Origin: Microbispora corallina
Lineage (GTDB): Bacteria; Actinomycetota; Actinomycetes; Streptosporangiales; Streptosporangiaceae
Length of the DNA: 64,000 nucleotides
Assembly (NCBI RefSeq): GCF_016863035.1
Contig: NZ_BOOC01000025.1
Span: forward strand, 50,655-114,654
Direction of reading: 5' to 3'
Made by a program: the position numbers and the translations under genes. The stretch's first letter is position 1. Every line of letters starts with the position of its first letter. This document shows positions 17,173 through 27,108 of this stretch, in pieces. Under the pieces are notes generated by a model. The model was not told the origin of the DNA, did no database searches, and was given only the letters and a program-made list of their open reading frames with translations.

Positions 17173-17681
17173 CCGACGGACTGCTGCTCCCGCCCGGCGG
17201 CGGACGGGCGATCCAGGCGATGACGCTGAAGACGGGCGCCGAGCGGAGCCCGGTGTGGTCGGTGTTCGAGGCCGAGGTCGCCCCCGGCTTCGACGTCGGA
17301 GCCCACCTGCACGAACGGGCGGAGGAGGTGTTCTACGTCCTCGACGGCGAGCTCGACCTGCTGGCCTTCCGGCCGGCCGGCGAGCCGGTCGGCGACTGGC
17401 GCACCTGGGAGTCGGAGTCGGGCACCCGGGTGTACCGCGGCGGGCCCGGGAGCTTCATGCACGTGCCGGCCGGCTGCCCCCACGCGTTCTTCAACCCGGG
17501 GCCGGCCCCGGCCCGGATGCTGTTCCTGGTGTCCCCCTCCGGCCACGAGCACTACCTCAGGGAGCTCACCGATCTGCTGGCCGCGCCGGGGGCGCCGGAC
17601 CCCGCCGAGATCGCCGCGCTGCGCGCGCGGCACGACATCCACCAGCTCACCCCGCTGACGGTCCGGCCGCCCGCCTCATGA
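17169..17681 (+). CDS. Cupin-domain protein
   Basis: 170 aa. One cupin barrel with metal-ligand motifs HLHERAEEVFYVLDGEL and the second motif around HVPAGCPHAFFNPG. The ATG overlaps the preceding stop by 4 nt. Likely a small metal-binding enzyme or sensor acting with the NmrA-type reductase under the XRE regulator. Substrate unknown. Confidence 0.85.
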   Translation: MTDGLLLPPGGGRAIQAMTLKTGAERSPVWSVFEAEVAPGFDVGAHLHERAEEVFYVLDGELDLLAFRPAGEPVGDWRTWESESGTRVYRGGPGSFMHVPAGCPHAFFNPGPAPARMLFLVSPSGHEHYLRELTDLLAAPGAPDPAEIAALRARHDIHQLTPLTVRPPAS

Positions 17682-17723
17682 GCGCCCGTCGTCGTGCCGC
17701 CGCCCCGGCGGCAGACAGCGGGG

Positions 17724-20483
17724 TCAGGGCGGGTCGCCGTACGCCAGGTGCACGGTCGCGATCTCGAACGGGCGCATCGGCAGGCGCAGCGTCCCGTCCG
17801 CGACCGCCAGAGGACCGGCCGGCACGCCGAGGGCGCCGGCCCTGCGGGCGGCCGTGAAGTCCCCGCGCAGGACGGCCTCGGTCGCCGCCGGGCGCTCGGC
17901 GACCAGGCGGACCTCCAGCCACCCGTCACGCTCACGCAGCGCCGCCATCGCCACCCCCTCGCCGCTGAGGGAGAAGGGTCCGGGCGTGTCCGCCACCGCG
18001 GCCCTCGTGCCGTCCGTCATGCCGTCTCCTGCCGGGCCCGCGCCGGGGACGGCGAGCAGCCCGTGGCGGTACTCCTCGGCCAGCCGCACCAGCCCCGCCT
18101 CGTGCCATTCGCCGGCGAACGGCAGCACCGCGAACCGGGTCGCGAACGGGCCCTGGCACTGGGCGGCCGGGGTCGGCACCTGCGGACCGGCGGGCTCGTC
18201 CCGGTACGGGTTGCGGTTGCGGGACAGGTAGCCGACCGACCGCACGAGCGTCAGCGCCATCTCGGCCGCTTCGCTCCCCTCCGGCCCGGCGGCCACCAGC
18301 TCGTACTCCGTCACGTGGTCGAGGAGCACCGCGAGCCCGCCCGCCGCGGCGAACGACTCGGCCGGGAACGTCGGGATCGGCCGCTCGCCGCAGCCGCCCT
18401 CGGCCGTCAGGCCGCGCCGCACCACGGCGAACTGCCCCTCGGCGTACGACTCCCGCGCCGGGCGCGCGAGCGGGGCGTGCCAGCGGATCCGGTGGTCGCG
18501 GCAGCGCACGTCCATCTCCAGCTCGCACCGGACGAACGGCTCCCCGGCCCGCAGCTCCACCCGCGTGACGACGGCCGTGCGCACGGTCTCCTCCGGCGTC
18601 CCGGACGGCTCCGCCCCGGCCGGCCAGTCGTAGGCCCGGGTGACCTCCAGCACGGCCGTGAGCGGGCCGTGACAGATCTCCTCCACCGTCACCGAGACGG
18701 GCGTGCCGGCGAGCAGGTCGGCGGGCGGGGGAGCGTGGTTGTAGGTGTCGCCGACGTCGCCGCCGTGCACCACGCGCCCGACGCCGTGCGCCTCGGCGCC
18801 GTCGCGGCTCCGCAGCGACAGTGTGCCGTCGGGGGCGACCGACACCCGCAGCAGCCCGTTGTCCAGCACGCCGTCGCCGGCCTCCGGGTCCAGCGGGGCG
18901 ACCGGGACGTACGGCACGGAGCCGTCGAAGACCGGCTCGCGGGCGGCGAGGACCGACCGGCCGAGCGGCGGCACGGTCACCAGCGCGGCCACGGTCACGA
19001 CCGGCTCGGCCACGGTGCGGACCACCCACGGGCCCGGCCCAGCCGCCAGGATGTCCCGCCGCAGGTCCTCGTACGCGTAGGAGCCCGAGGCGTGCCGGCT
19101 GACGGTGACGGTGAAGACCCCGTCCTCCACGGCCCAGGAGACGATCTCGTGGCCGAACAGCTCGCGTTCGTGGACCCGGCCCAGCAGTTGCGGCAGGTCG
19201 TCCATGACGGTCTCGTCGAGGAGCGTGGGCGCGTGCTCGAGGCGCTGCACCGGCACGGGCCCCCCGGCCGCCGTCAGGCGGGTGCGGCCCTCCGGCACGT
19301 CGGCCAGGACGAGCCCGGTCCGCTCGAACGGCGAGGGGTTCAGCACCACGAGCGACCCCCTGGGGGCGGCGGCGGCCAGGGAGGCGCTCACCAGGTCGAC
19401 GACGGCCTGCCCCATCTGCTCGGCCTCGGAGATGCGGGCGGCCACCTGCTGGGCCGTCTCGTCCGAGCCGCAGCCGGTGACCGAGTCGTGCCCGCTGCAC
19501 GCGACGATCCGCCGCCAGGCCGTGTCGACCATACGCCGCGACGCGGACCGGTCGGCCGGCCACAGCGTCGACAGCGGCTCGGCGTACCGGGCCACGACCC
19601 GCTCCGCCCGCGCCATGGCCTGCTTGAGCCCGGCGCGGGCCGAGATCACGCCCGGCAGGATGTTGGCCCGCGCGTGCGACCGCAGCTCGCCCTCCACGAC
19701 CGGCAGCGGCCCGTGGGCGTCCTCCTCGGCGAGGAACTCGCCGAGCGTGGCCAGCCGCAGGCCCGACCGGGCGATGTCCGGGTCGGGGGCCGAGTGGTCC
19801 GCGCCGTACATGGCGAGCAGCCGCTCACCCGACGCCCAGCCCTTCATCCCGGCGGCGAACGCGGCCACCCGGTCCGGCAGGCCCTCGGCGGGGCCGTTGA
19901 ACAGCGCGACGGCGTTGCCGTACCCGCCGGGCAGGTAACGGGTGCGGACCGTGGTGCCGTCCGCGCCGGTCCAGTCGAACGCGTCGAGGCCGACCGACGC
20001 CGGCACGCCCCGCCACAGGCAGGCGACGCGGAGCCCGGCCAGCGCCAGGATCTGCGGCATCTGGGCGCAGTGGCCGAACTGGTCGGGCAGGTAGCCGACC
20101 CGCATCACGCCGCCGAGCGCCGCCGCGCCCCGCATGCCGTACTCCAGGTTGCGCAGCAGCGTCTCGCCCGAGCACAGGAACTCGTCGGCGAGGATCAGCC
20201 ACGGCCCGGCCGCGAAGCGGCCCTCCGCGACGAACCGGGCGAGGTCCTCCCGCCGCTCCGGCCGGATCTCCAGGTAGTCCTCCACCGCGGCGAGCTGGCC
20301 GTCCATGGTGAACCGCTGGCGCGGGTCGGCGGCCATCGCGTCGAGGACGTCGTCGAGCATGCGGACCAGCCCCATCCGGAACCGCTGGAACGGCAGGTAC
20401 CACTCCCGGTCCCAGTGTGTGTGCGGCACGACGACGATCTCGGGGGCGCCGCGACCGGGCCCGCGGCCGGGCTCATCGTCCAA
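17724..20483 (-). CDS. GH38 alpha-mannosidase
   Basis: 919 aa. Retaining zinc-dependent glycosidase. HTHWD (residues 21-25) supplies zinc ligands; GYLPDQFGH (about residue 134) carries the nucleophile Asp. MYGADHSAPDPD replaces the common GDGGGGP motif, so specificity may differ. There is no signal peptide, so it acts in the cytoplasm on imported glycans. The start is a TTG overlapping the stop of the oxidoreductase gene by 11 nt; an internal GTG just before VVPHTHWD is an alternative. It is the last gene of a seven-gene operon. Confidence 0.9.
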   Translation of the reverse strand: MDDEPGRGPGRGAPEIVVVPHTHWDREWYLPFQRFRMGLVRMLDDVLDAMAADPRQRFTMDGQLAAVEDYLEIRPERREDLARFVAEGRFAAGPWLILADEFLCSGETLLRNLEYGMRGAAALGGVMRVGYLPDQFGHCAQMPQILALAGLRVACLWRGVPASVGLDAFDWTGADGTTVRTRYLPGGYGNAVALFNGPAEGLPDRVAAFAAGMKGWASGERLLAMYGADHSAPDPDIARSGLRLATLGEFLAEEDAHGPLPVVEGELRSHARANILPGVISARAGLKQAMARAERVVARYAEPLSTLWPADRSASRRMVDTAWRRIVACSGHDSVTGCGSDETAQQVAARISEAEQMGQAVVDLVSASLAAAAPRGSLVVLNPSPFERTGLVLADVPEGRTRLTAAGGPVPVQRLEHAPTLLDETVMDDLPQLLGRVHERELFGHEIVSWAVEDGVFTVTVSRHASGSYAYEDLRRDILAAGPGPWVVRTVAEPVVTVAALVTVPPLGRSVLAAREPVFDGSVPYVPVAPLDPEAGDGVLDNGLLRVSVAPDGTLSLRSRDGAEAHGVGRVVHGGDVGDTYNHAPPPADLLAGTPVSVTVEEICHGPLTAVLEVTRAYDWPAGAEPSGTPEETVRTAVVTRVELRAGEPFVRCELEMDVRCRDHRIRWHAPLARPARESYAEGQFAVVRRGLTAEGGCGERPIPTFPAESFAAAGGLAVLLDHVTEYELVAAGPEGSEAAEMALTLVRSVGYLSRNRNPYRDEPAGPQVPTPAAQCQGPFATRFAVLPFAGEWHEAGLVRLAEEYRHGLLAVPGAGPAGDGMTDGTRAAVADTPGPFSLSGEGVAMAALRERDGWLEVRLVAERPAATEAVLRGDFTAARRAGALGVPAGPLAVADGTLRLPMRPFEIATVHLAYGDPP

Positions 20484-21621
20484 TCAGGGTCTCCTCCTTC
20501 GGGGAACGGCCCGGGTCCTCCTCGGCGCACTCGCCGCTCACGGGGATCCCGGCCCACTGGGCGTACCGGCGGACCATGCGCTGGGCGGTGACGATGTCGC
20601 TGAGGCCGCCGGCGAGCCCGGTCAGCGGCGGCTCGCCGGCGGTGACGAACCGGTGGAAGGCGACGAGCTGCCGCTCGAACGCCTCGGCCACGTCGCGGTA
20701 GACGGTGGTCCGCTCGGTCGTGCCCACCCGGCAGCGCACCGTTAGCTCGGTCGGGGCGTTCATCAGGTAGGGCGAGGGGAAGACCAGCTCCAGCGAGCCG
20801 TGGTCGTGGTGGAGCGTCACGGTCTCCCGGTAGGCCGGGTAGCCGGGCAGGTAGTGCCAGCGCAGCCCGTACCGGCCGCCCTGCGGCAGGGTCCCGCTCA
20901 CCTCGACCGAGGGCGGGAAGACGTCCGCGGGCCACACGGCCACGTGGTCGACCGTGTCCGGCGCCCCCACGAGCAGCCGCATCAGCGACATGTCGTGGCA
21001 GACGCTGCCCAGCAGCACGTCGGCGTACAGCCGCCGCAGGCGCCGCGACGCCGGGCCGACCGCGGCGGTCAGCGCCGCCTCGTCCGCCTCCGCGTACGGC
21101 GCGACCGCCTCCGGCGACGGGCGGGACGCCCGGGCGCGCGCGAACAGCAGCTGCGACTCGCCGGAGGGGTGCAGCACGGTCACGTCGAGCTGGCGCACGT
21201 TTCCCGGCCCGCCCGCCTCGGGGAGCGTCTCCAGCAGCCGCTGGGTGGCGGGGTCGTACTGCTTCATGTAGCCGACCATGAGGCGCCCGTCGTCCGGGAG
21301 GCCTTCCAGCTCCGCGCGGCTGTAGGCGAGCGGCTTCTCGCACAGCACCCACAGGCCGCGCTCCAGCGCGGCCCGCACGAGCGGCCCGTGGGAGCCGGGG
21401 GTCAGCACGAGCAGCGCGTCGAGGCCGCCGGCGTCGAGCATCCGCCCGGGGTCGCCGAACGCGGGAGCGCCCACCTCCCGGCCGAACCGGGCGGCGTGCT
21501 CCCCGTCCAGGTCGCACACGGCGGCGACGGTGAACATGTCCCGCCGCCTGGCCAGCAGGGGCAGGTAGACGACCTGCGCGACGACACCCAGTCCGGCGAC
21601 CCCCACCCTCAGTGCGTCCAC
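20473..21621 (-). CDS. Gfo/Idh/MocA-family oxidoreductase
   Basis: 382 aa. N-terminal Rossmann fold (VGVAGLGVVAQVVYLP) with the family EKP motif (LCEKPLAYS), then an alpha/beta C-terminal domain (GYMKQYDP). Oxidises or reduces a sugar or cyclitol with NAD(P). It overlaps the mannosidase start, placing both in one operon. A 104-bp spacer separates it from the PHP gene; this contains a small hairpin (CAGGG/CCCTG, 21671-21687). Confidence 0.88.
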   Translation of the reverse strand: MDALRVGVAGLGVVAQVVYLPLLARRRDMFTVAAVCDLDGEHAARFGREVGAPAFGDPGRMLDAGGLDALLVLTPGSHGPLVRAALERGLWVLCEKPLAYSRAELEGLPDDGRLMVGYMKQYDPATQRLLETLPEAGGPGNVRQLDVTVLHPSGESQLLFARARASRPSPEAVAPYAEADEAALTAAVGPASRRLRRLYADVLLGSVCHDMSLMRLLVGAPDTVDHVAVWPADVFPPSVEVSGTLPQGGRYGLRWHYLPGYPAYRETVTLHHDHGSLELVFPSPYLMNAPTELTVRCRVGTTERTTVYRDVAEAFERQLVAFHRFVTAGEPPLTGLAGGLSDIVTAQRMVRRYAQWAGIPVSGECAEEDPGRSPKEETLIGR

Positions 21622-21725
21622 TCCATCACCCTCCCTCGATTCGGGCCGGAACGTCAGGCGATTCCGGTTTCAGGGGTTTTGTCCCTGTGACGCACATCCC
21701 CGCCGCCTCAGCCGGGCAACCCCGT

Positions 21726-22967
21726 TCAGCCGCACAGCGCCATCACCTGGTTGGCCGGCGTCTCCAGCCGGTGCAGGCCCGGCCGGGCGGGCAGCCGCAC
21801 CCGGTCGCCCCGCACGACCGTACGGTTGTCCGGGCCCCACAGGACGAGCCCGTCGGCGTCCACCGCCAGGAACTCGTCGCCGTGCCGCAGCAGCAGCGGC
21901 CCGTCCGGGGAGGCGGACACGGCCGTGCGGCCCTCGGCGACGGCCGCCACCACGGCGTCGGCCGCCTCGGGCCCGCGCCCGCCCGTGGTCTCGGCGAGCA
22001 CCCAGGTGGTCGGGTCGCCGGGCGGGTGCCCTTCCTCGGGGCTGTGGTAGTCGCCGCCGCCCACGGGCACCACGTCGTCGGCCCAGGCCCGCCCCCAGGC
22101 GAGCGGCGCGCCCCAGGTGCGGTCCCACCAGCTCCAGTGCCACAGCTCCGCCACGCGGGGGCGGCCGGTCATCGGGTGCCGCCAGGCGCAGTCGCCGGCC
22201 ACCGGGTGGTTGACCGACAGCACGCCGCCGCCCTCCCGCACCCGGTCCGCCCACTCGTCGGGCGGGCGGCGGAAGTCGACCCAGCCGATCCGGCCGAACG
22301 CGTTGGCGTGGCCGAGGTCGGTCGTCACCTCCTGCCCGGGCACGAGCAGGATCCCGGCCAGAGCGGAGGCGGCGGGCAGCTCGGCGTGGTGGCTGACCGT
22401 GTTGTGGTCGGTCACCGCCAGGTAGTCGAGCCCGCGGTCGGCCGCCACGCAGGCGAGCTCGTACACGTCGAGGGAGCCGTCCGAGTGGGTCGTGTGGGCG
22501 TGCAGGTCGCCCGCCAGCCACCGCATGCCGCCGACGCCCGGCAGCCCCCGCCGTACGGCCGCCGGCTGGCGGTGCGGCGAGCGGGGCGTGCGGACGCACC
22601 GGCTCGGATGCCGCCGCGGCACGGCCGGGGCCCGCCGGTGGCGGATAACCCGGACCTCGTACGGCAGGCCGGCGAGGGGCACGCGGTACAGGCCCAGCAC
22701 CACCTTCCACACCCCGGGCTCCGGCTCGCCCGGCAGGTAGCCGGGGGTGGCCCAGGTGGGCGCGATCGTGTACTCGGAGCGGGCGCCGCCGGACCAGCCG
22801 CGGAAGCCGCCGGGGCCCTCGCAGCCGAGGTCGAGCACGCCCGCCGAGCGGTCGTAGGAGAGCCGGACGGTCACCGCGGCCGTGCCCGGCGGCACCTCGA
22901 ACTCCAGCTCCTTCACCGGCCCGTCCAGCCGGTCGTCCAGCGTCCACACGCCTGTGATCGCGGCCAT
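21726..22967 (-). CDS. PHP-domain metal-dependent hydrolase
   Basis: 413 aa. The ATG at 22967 is 2 nt after the stop of the ATPase gene. Residues ~1-150 form a beta-rich non-catalytic domain (possible carbohydrate or substrate binding). The PHP domain follows with GDLHAHTTHSDG, VTDHNTVSHH, and GGGDYHSP, all metal ligands. PHP proteins of this kind (CehA/McbA group) hydrolyse phosphoesters or other esters. Within a mannoside-uptake operon it may remove a phosphodiester decoration; that is inference. Confidence 0.85.
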   Translation of the reverse strand: MAAITGVWTLDDRLDGPVKELEFEVPPGTAAVTVRLSYDRSAGVLDLGCEGPGGFRGWSGGARSEYTIAPTWATPGYLPGEPEPGVWKVVLGLYRVPLAGLPYEVRVIRHRRAPAVPRRHPSRCVRTPRSPHRQPAAVRRGLPGVGGMRWLAGDLHAHTTHSDGSLDVYELACVAADRGLDYLAVTDHNTVSHHAELPAASALAGILLVPGQEVTTDLGHANAFGRIGWVDFRRPPDEWADRVREGGGVLSVNHPVAGDCAWRHPMTGRPRVAELWHWSWWDRTWGAPLAWGRAWADDVVPVGGGDYHSPEEGHPPGDPTTWVLAETTGGRGPEAADAVVAAVAEGRTAVSASPDGPLLLRHGDEFLAVDADGLVLWGPDNRTVVRGDRVRLPARPGLHRLETPANQVMALCG

Positions 22968-22969
22968 GG

Positions 22970-24034
22970 TCAGGCCGCCGTGAGGAGCGCGTCGTCCCGG
23001 TAGATCAGCGCGCGCCCCGGGCGGGGGACCACCCAGGCGAGCGCGCCGAGCGCCGGCTCCTCCCCCTCGGGCGCCACCGCCTGCACGAGGTGGTCGCCGC
23101 ACTCCAGCGTGACGAGGTGGGCGGTGCCGAGGTTCTCCACGACCGCTACCTTCCCCGAGAACGCGTCCCCGTCCCCGAACGGCGGGGGCGACGGGGACAG
23201 GTCGGCGTACTCGGGCCGCAGGCCGTACACCACCGGCCCGTCGGGCACCTCGGACGGCAGGGGGAGCACGGCCCCGGCCACGTGAAGCCTGCCGCCCTCG
23301 GCCGTGCCGGGCAGCAGGTTCATCGGGGTGGAGCCGATGAAGCCGGCCACGAACGTGGTCGCCGGCCGCCGGAACACCTCGGCCGGCGTGCCGAGCTGGG
23401 TGATGCGCCCCGCCGACATGACGGCGATCCGGTCGGCCAGGGCCAGCGCCTCGCCCTGGTCGTGGGTGACGAAGACCGTGGTCACCGCCAGCTCACGCTG
23501 GAGGCGCTTGAGGAATGTCCGGGCCTCCAGCCGCAGCCGCGCGTCGAGGTTCGACAGCGGCTCGTCGAACAGGAACACCTTCGGGTGGCACGCGATGGCC
23601 CGCGCGAGCGCCACCCGCTGCTGCTGGCCGCCGGACAGCTGGCCGGGCCTGCGGGCGAGCAGCTCCGTCAGGCTGAGCCGGGCCGCCGTCTCGGCCGCCT
23701 TCTCCTCCCGCCGGGCCCGGGGGACCTTCCGGATCCGCAGCGGATAGGCGATGTTGGCCGTCACGTCCATGTGCGGGAACAGGGCGTAGTCCTGGAACAC
23801 CATGGCCACGTCCCGGCGGCCCGGCGGCAGCCGGGTCACGTCGGCGCCGCCGATGGCGACCGTCCCCGACGTGGGGGTCTCCAGGCCGGCGATCGTCCGC
23901 AGCAGCGTCGTCTTGCCGCAGCCGGACGGCCCCAGCAGCGCGAAGAACTCCCCGTCGCCGATGTCCAGGTCGAGGGCGTCGACCGCCCGCACCCCGCCCG
24001 GGAACTCCTTGGTCAGGCCGCGTAGCGAGATCAC
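22970..24034 (-). CDS. Sugar ABC transporter ATP-binding protein (MalK/MsmK-like)
   Basis: 354 aa. Walker A GPSGCGKTT, signature LSGGQQQR, Walker B VFLFDEP, H-loop VTHDQGEA, and a C-terminal TOBE-type regulatory domain. GTG at 24034 overlaps the stop of the upstream permease gene (GTGA). Because it is encoded within the operon, this importer does not depend on a shared MsmK ATPase elsewhere. Confidence 0.93.
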   Translation of the reverse strand: MISLRGLTKEFPGGVRAVDALDLDIGDGEFFALLGPSGCGKTTLLRTIAGLETPTSGTVAIGGADVTRLPPGRRDVAMVFQDYALFPHMDVTANIAYPLRIRKVPRARREEKAAETAARLSLTELLARRPGQLSGGQQQRVALARAIACHPKVFLFDEPLSNLDARLRLEARTFLKRLQRELAVTTVFVTHDQGEALALADRIAVMSAGRITQLGTPAEVFRRPATTFVAGFIGSTPMNLLPGTAEGGRLHVAGAVLPLPSEVPDGPVVYGLRPEYADLSPSPPPFGDGDAFSGKVAVVENLGTAHLVTLECGDHLVQAVAPEGEEPALGALAWVVPRPGRALIYRDDALLTAA

Positions 24035-24855
24035 CTCTTGATCCCTCCGTGGAAGCGGAAGCCGTACCTGCGGCTGACGAACACGTACATCACGACCACC
24101 GGGAGCGAGTAGAGCAGCGAGAACGTCGAGATCAGATCGAGGCGCGGCGAGCCGCCCTCGGTGTAGAGCGTGTAGAGGATGACCGAGCCCGGCGCCTTGT
24201 CCGGGTCGCGGAGCAGGATGAACGGCTGCAGGAAGCTCCCCCACACGTTGGCCACGGCCCAGACGGCGATCGTCGCCAGCCCCGGCCGCACGAGCGGGAT
24301 CACGATGTGGCCGAGGATCTGCAGCGGCGACGCCCCGAACACCCGGGCCGACTCCTCGTACGACGTCGGCGTGGCGTCCATGAAGTCCTTCAGGATGAAG
24401 ATCGCCGCCGGCAGCAGCCCGCCCGACAGCGTCAGCACCACCCCGAGGTGGGTGTCGATCAGGTTCAGCCGGGTCGCCAGCTCGAACAGCGGCACCATCG
24501 CCGCCGTCCCGGTCACCACCGACGACAGCAGCAGCAGGACGTACAGCAGCGCGTCCCGCCCGGGCACCCGCACCCGCGACAGCGCGTACGCGGCGAGGGC
24601 GGCCAGCACCACCACGAGCGCGGCGCTGGCGGCCGCCTGGATCACGGAGTTGCGCAGCGAGCTGAGCACGTACGGGTTGTCCAGCAGCGACCGGAAGTTC
24701 GCCAGGGTGAGGCTCGGGACCGACGCCGTGATCGTGGGATGGGCGTCGAACGGCGCCGAGGCCAGCCACAGCAGCGGCAGCGAGAAGAACCCGAGCACGG
24801 CCGCCAGGAACGTCGCCCGCATGATCACGCCCACCGCGCGGCGCGCGTCGGTCAT
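24031..24855 (-). CDS. Sugar ABC transporter permease (MalG-like)
   Basis: 274 aa with six hydrophobic segments and the EAA loop (EESARVFGASPLQILGHIVIP) that contacts the ATPase. The ATG overlaps the stop of the preceding permease gene by 4 nt. Ends with a positively charged tail (RRYGFRFHGGIKR), typical of the family. Confidence 0.93.
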   Translation of the reverse strand: MTDARRAVGVIMRATFLAAVLGFFSLPLLWLASAPFDAHPTITASVPSLTLANFRSLLDNPYVLSSLRNSVIQAAASAALVVVLAALAAYALSRVRVPGRDALLYVLLLLSSVVTGTAAMVPLFELATRLNLIDTHLGVVLTLSGGLLPAAIFILKDFMDATPTSYEESARVFGASPLQILGHIVIPLVRPGLATIAVWAVANVWGSFLQPFILLRDPDKAPGSVILYTLYTEGGSPRLDLISTFSLLYSLPVVVMYVFVSRRYGFRFHGGIKR

Positions 24856-25754
24856 GGGACGACCACCTCGCGGCGGCCGCGGAGGATCCGCAGGTAGGCG
24901 AAGGCGAAGACCAGGTTGATCAGCAGCACGAGGAACGAGATGGCCGCGCCGAACCCGAGGCGGCCCCCGCTCAGCGCGACGTTGTAGATGTACATCGGCA
25001 GGATCTCCGAGCGCCCCTCCGGCCCGCCCGCGGTGATCTGGAAGGCCGTGAAGTCGTTGAACGTCCACAGACTGATGAGCAGCAGGTTCGTCAGCACGTG
25101 TCCCCGGATCCGGGGCAGCACGACGTCTCTGAGCTGCTGCACCGTGGACGCCCCGGCGAGGCGGGCCGTCTCCAGGTGCGACGGGGGCACGTTCTCCAGC
25201 GCCGCGCCGTACAGCATCATCGAGAAGGCCGTGCCCCGCCAGACGTTGAACACGATGATCGACGACATGGGGTGGTCGAGCAGCCACGCCGTCCCGGGCG
25301 TGTGCAGGATCGCGTTGAGCGTCCCCTCGTCCCGGTCGAGCAGCGCGATCCACAGGAACGCCACGACCGAGGAGGGCAGGATCCACGCGAGCAGCACCAG
25401 CCCCTCGGTGATCCGCTTGACCGGCCCCGGCCGGTTCCGCAGGGTCCACGCGAGCGCGAACCCCAGCACCGCCTGGCCCACCACCGCCGAGCCGAGCACG
25501 TACTGGACGGTGAGCCACAGCGACGAGCGGAACCGGTCGTCGCCGAGCGCCTCGGTGAAGTTGGCGGCGCCGACGACGTGCGGGTCGGCCGCCGCCAGGC
25601 CGGTGAGGCGGTAGTCGGTCAGCCCCAGGTAGATGGTCCACAGCGCCGGGAAGACCAGGAAGACCCCGATCAGCACCAGCGCCGGGAGCATGAACCCGAC
25701 GGCGCGCCTCCGCCCCAGACCGGCCGGCGAGACGGCCGGGTCAGCCCGCGACAT
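24852..25754 (-). CDS. Sugar ABC transporter permease (MalF-like)
   Basis: 300 aa, six hydrophobic segments; EAA loop LETARLAGASTVQQLRDVVLP. Its start overlaps the end of the substrate-binding protein gene by 14 nt, so binding protein, both permeases and the ATPase are tightly coupled. Confidence 0.93.
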   Translation of the reverse strand: MSRADPAVSPAGLGRRRAVGFMLPALVLIGVFLVFPALWTIYLGLTDYRLTGLAAADPHVVGAANFTEALGDDRFRSSLWLTVQYVLGSAVVGQAVLGFALAWTLRNRPGPVKRITEGLVLLAWILPSSVVAFLWIALLDRDEGTLNAILHTPGTAWLLDHPMSSIIVFNVWRGTAFSMMLYGAALENVPPSHLETARLAGASTVQQLRDVVLPRIRGHVLTNLLLISLWTFNDFTAFQITAGGPEGRSEILPMYIYNVALSGGRLGFGAAISFLVLLINLVFAFAYLRILRGRREVVVP

Positions 25755-27108
25755 GCGCTGCGCCGCCGACCAGGGACTCCACCTTGCTCTGGTAGCCGGC
25801 CGCCGCCTCCTCCACGCTCCGGCCCGACACGATCGCCGCCGTCGCCTCCTGCAGCGCGACCGACACCTGCGGGTAGACCGCGAGCGGCGGCCGGTACGCC
25901 GTGATCGGCAGCACCTTGTCCGACACGAACTTCAGCATCGGGTCGACGCCCAGCACCGTGTCGTTGACGTCCTTGCGGGAGGTGATGCGGGCGGCCCCGG
26001 CGAGCTGCGAGGTGGTCGCCTCGGCCGAGTGCATGAACGACAGCAGTTCCCACGCCAGGCCGGGGTTCTTCGAGTTCGGGTTCAGCACCCGGACCGCGCC
26101 GCCTGACATGCTGACGAAGTCCTGCCCGCGGATGCCGGCGCCGGGACGCTCGGCGGGGATGAGGGCGTACCCGACGACGGCGTCCCGGTTCTGCATGGGA
26201 GCGACGCCGGCCTTGGGCTCGACCACCGACCGCCAGAAGTAGTCGCTCTCCGCCAGGATCCCGATCTTGCCCTGGGCGAACTCCGCGAACGACTTGTCGC
26301 GGCCCTGGGCCTCCTGCTGGAGGCGGGGGTCGCCGAGCCCGGTCGTGTAGATCTGCCGGTAGAGGTTCAGCACGTCCTTGAGGGGTTGCGAGGCGCCGGT
26401 CCACTTGCCGCCGGCGTAGATCTCCGCCCCCGCGCCCGCGAGCAGCGGCAGGACGCCCTGCATGGTCGTCGCCTCGCCCATCGCGGTGCCCGCGTCGAGC
26501 TGGATCGGGATCTGGACGCCCGCCTTCTTGAGGGCCGTGCCCGCGTCGACGATCTCCTGCCAGCTCTTCGGCTGCCAGGGGTCCGGCAGGCCGGCCTTCC
26601 TGAACAGGTCCTTGTTGTAGAACAGCACCCGGCCGTCGGTGCCCTGCGGCAGGCCGTACCGCTTGCCGTCGAAGGTGCCGAGGCCCTGGACGGCCTGGGG
26701 GATCTGGTTCCACCCCTCCCAGGAGTCCACGCTTGCGCCCGCCACGTCGGTCAGCGGCTTGATGTACCCGGCCTGGGCGAACTCGCCGACCCAGATGCCG
26801 TCGAGGTCGATCACGTCGGCCCCGGCCCGGGACTTCAGGTCGAGCGCGATCTTCGTCTTGTACTGCTCGTCGTCGACGCCGCTTGGCTGGAACCGCACGT
26901 GGACGGTCCGGCCCTTGGCCTTCTGGGCGGCCTCGAACTTCGGGATCACCCACTTCGCGGTCCAGTCCGCGGTCTCCGCGTTCTTTCCGCCCGAGATGGC
27001 GTTGGAGGTGATGGTGAGGGTGACGCCGTCGTCCTGGGAACCGCCGCCGGTGCCGCACGCGGCGAGCGCCAGTACGGCCCCCGCCAGCACCGCGAGTGCA
27101 GGTCTCAT
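25741..27108 (-). CDS. Sugar-binding lipoprotein of ABC transporter
   Basis: 455 aa family-1 extracellular solute-binding protein. Signal peptide with lipobox LALAAC (Cys ~18), so it is anchored to the outer face of the membrane. First gene of the operon that continues through MalF, MalG, MsmK, PHP, oxidoreductase and alpha-mannosidase. The operon suggests a mannose-containing oligosaccharide as ligand. No regulator gene is adjacent. Confidence 0.92.
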   Translation of the reverse strand: MRPALAVLAGAVLALAACGTGGGSQDDGVTLTITSNAISGGKNAETADWTAKWVIPKFEAAQKAKGRTVHVRFQPSGVDDEQYKTKIALDLKSRAGADVIDLDGIWVGEFAQAGYIKPLTDVAGASVDSWEGWNQIPQAVQGLGTFDGKRYGLPQGTDGRVLFYNKDLFRKAGLPDPWQPKSWQEIVDAGTALKKAGVQIPIQLDAGTAMGEATTMQGVLPLLAGAGAEIYAGGKWTGASQPLKDVLNLYRQIYTTGLGDPRLQQEAQGRDKSFAEFAQGKIGILAESDYFWRSVVEPKAGVAPMQNRDAVVGYALIPAERPGAGIRGQDFVSMSGGAVRVLNPNSKNPGLAWELLSFMHSAEATTSQLAGAARITSRKDVNDTVLGVDPMLKFVSDKVLPITAYRPPLAVYPQVSVALQEATAAIVSGRSVEEAAAGYQSKVESLVGGAAHVAG

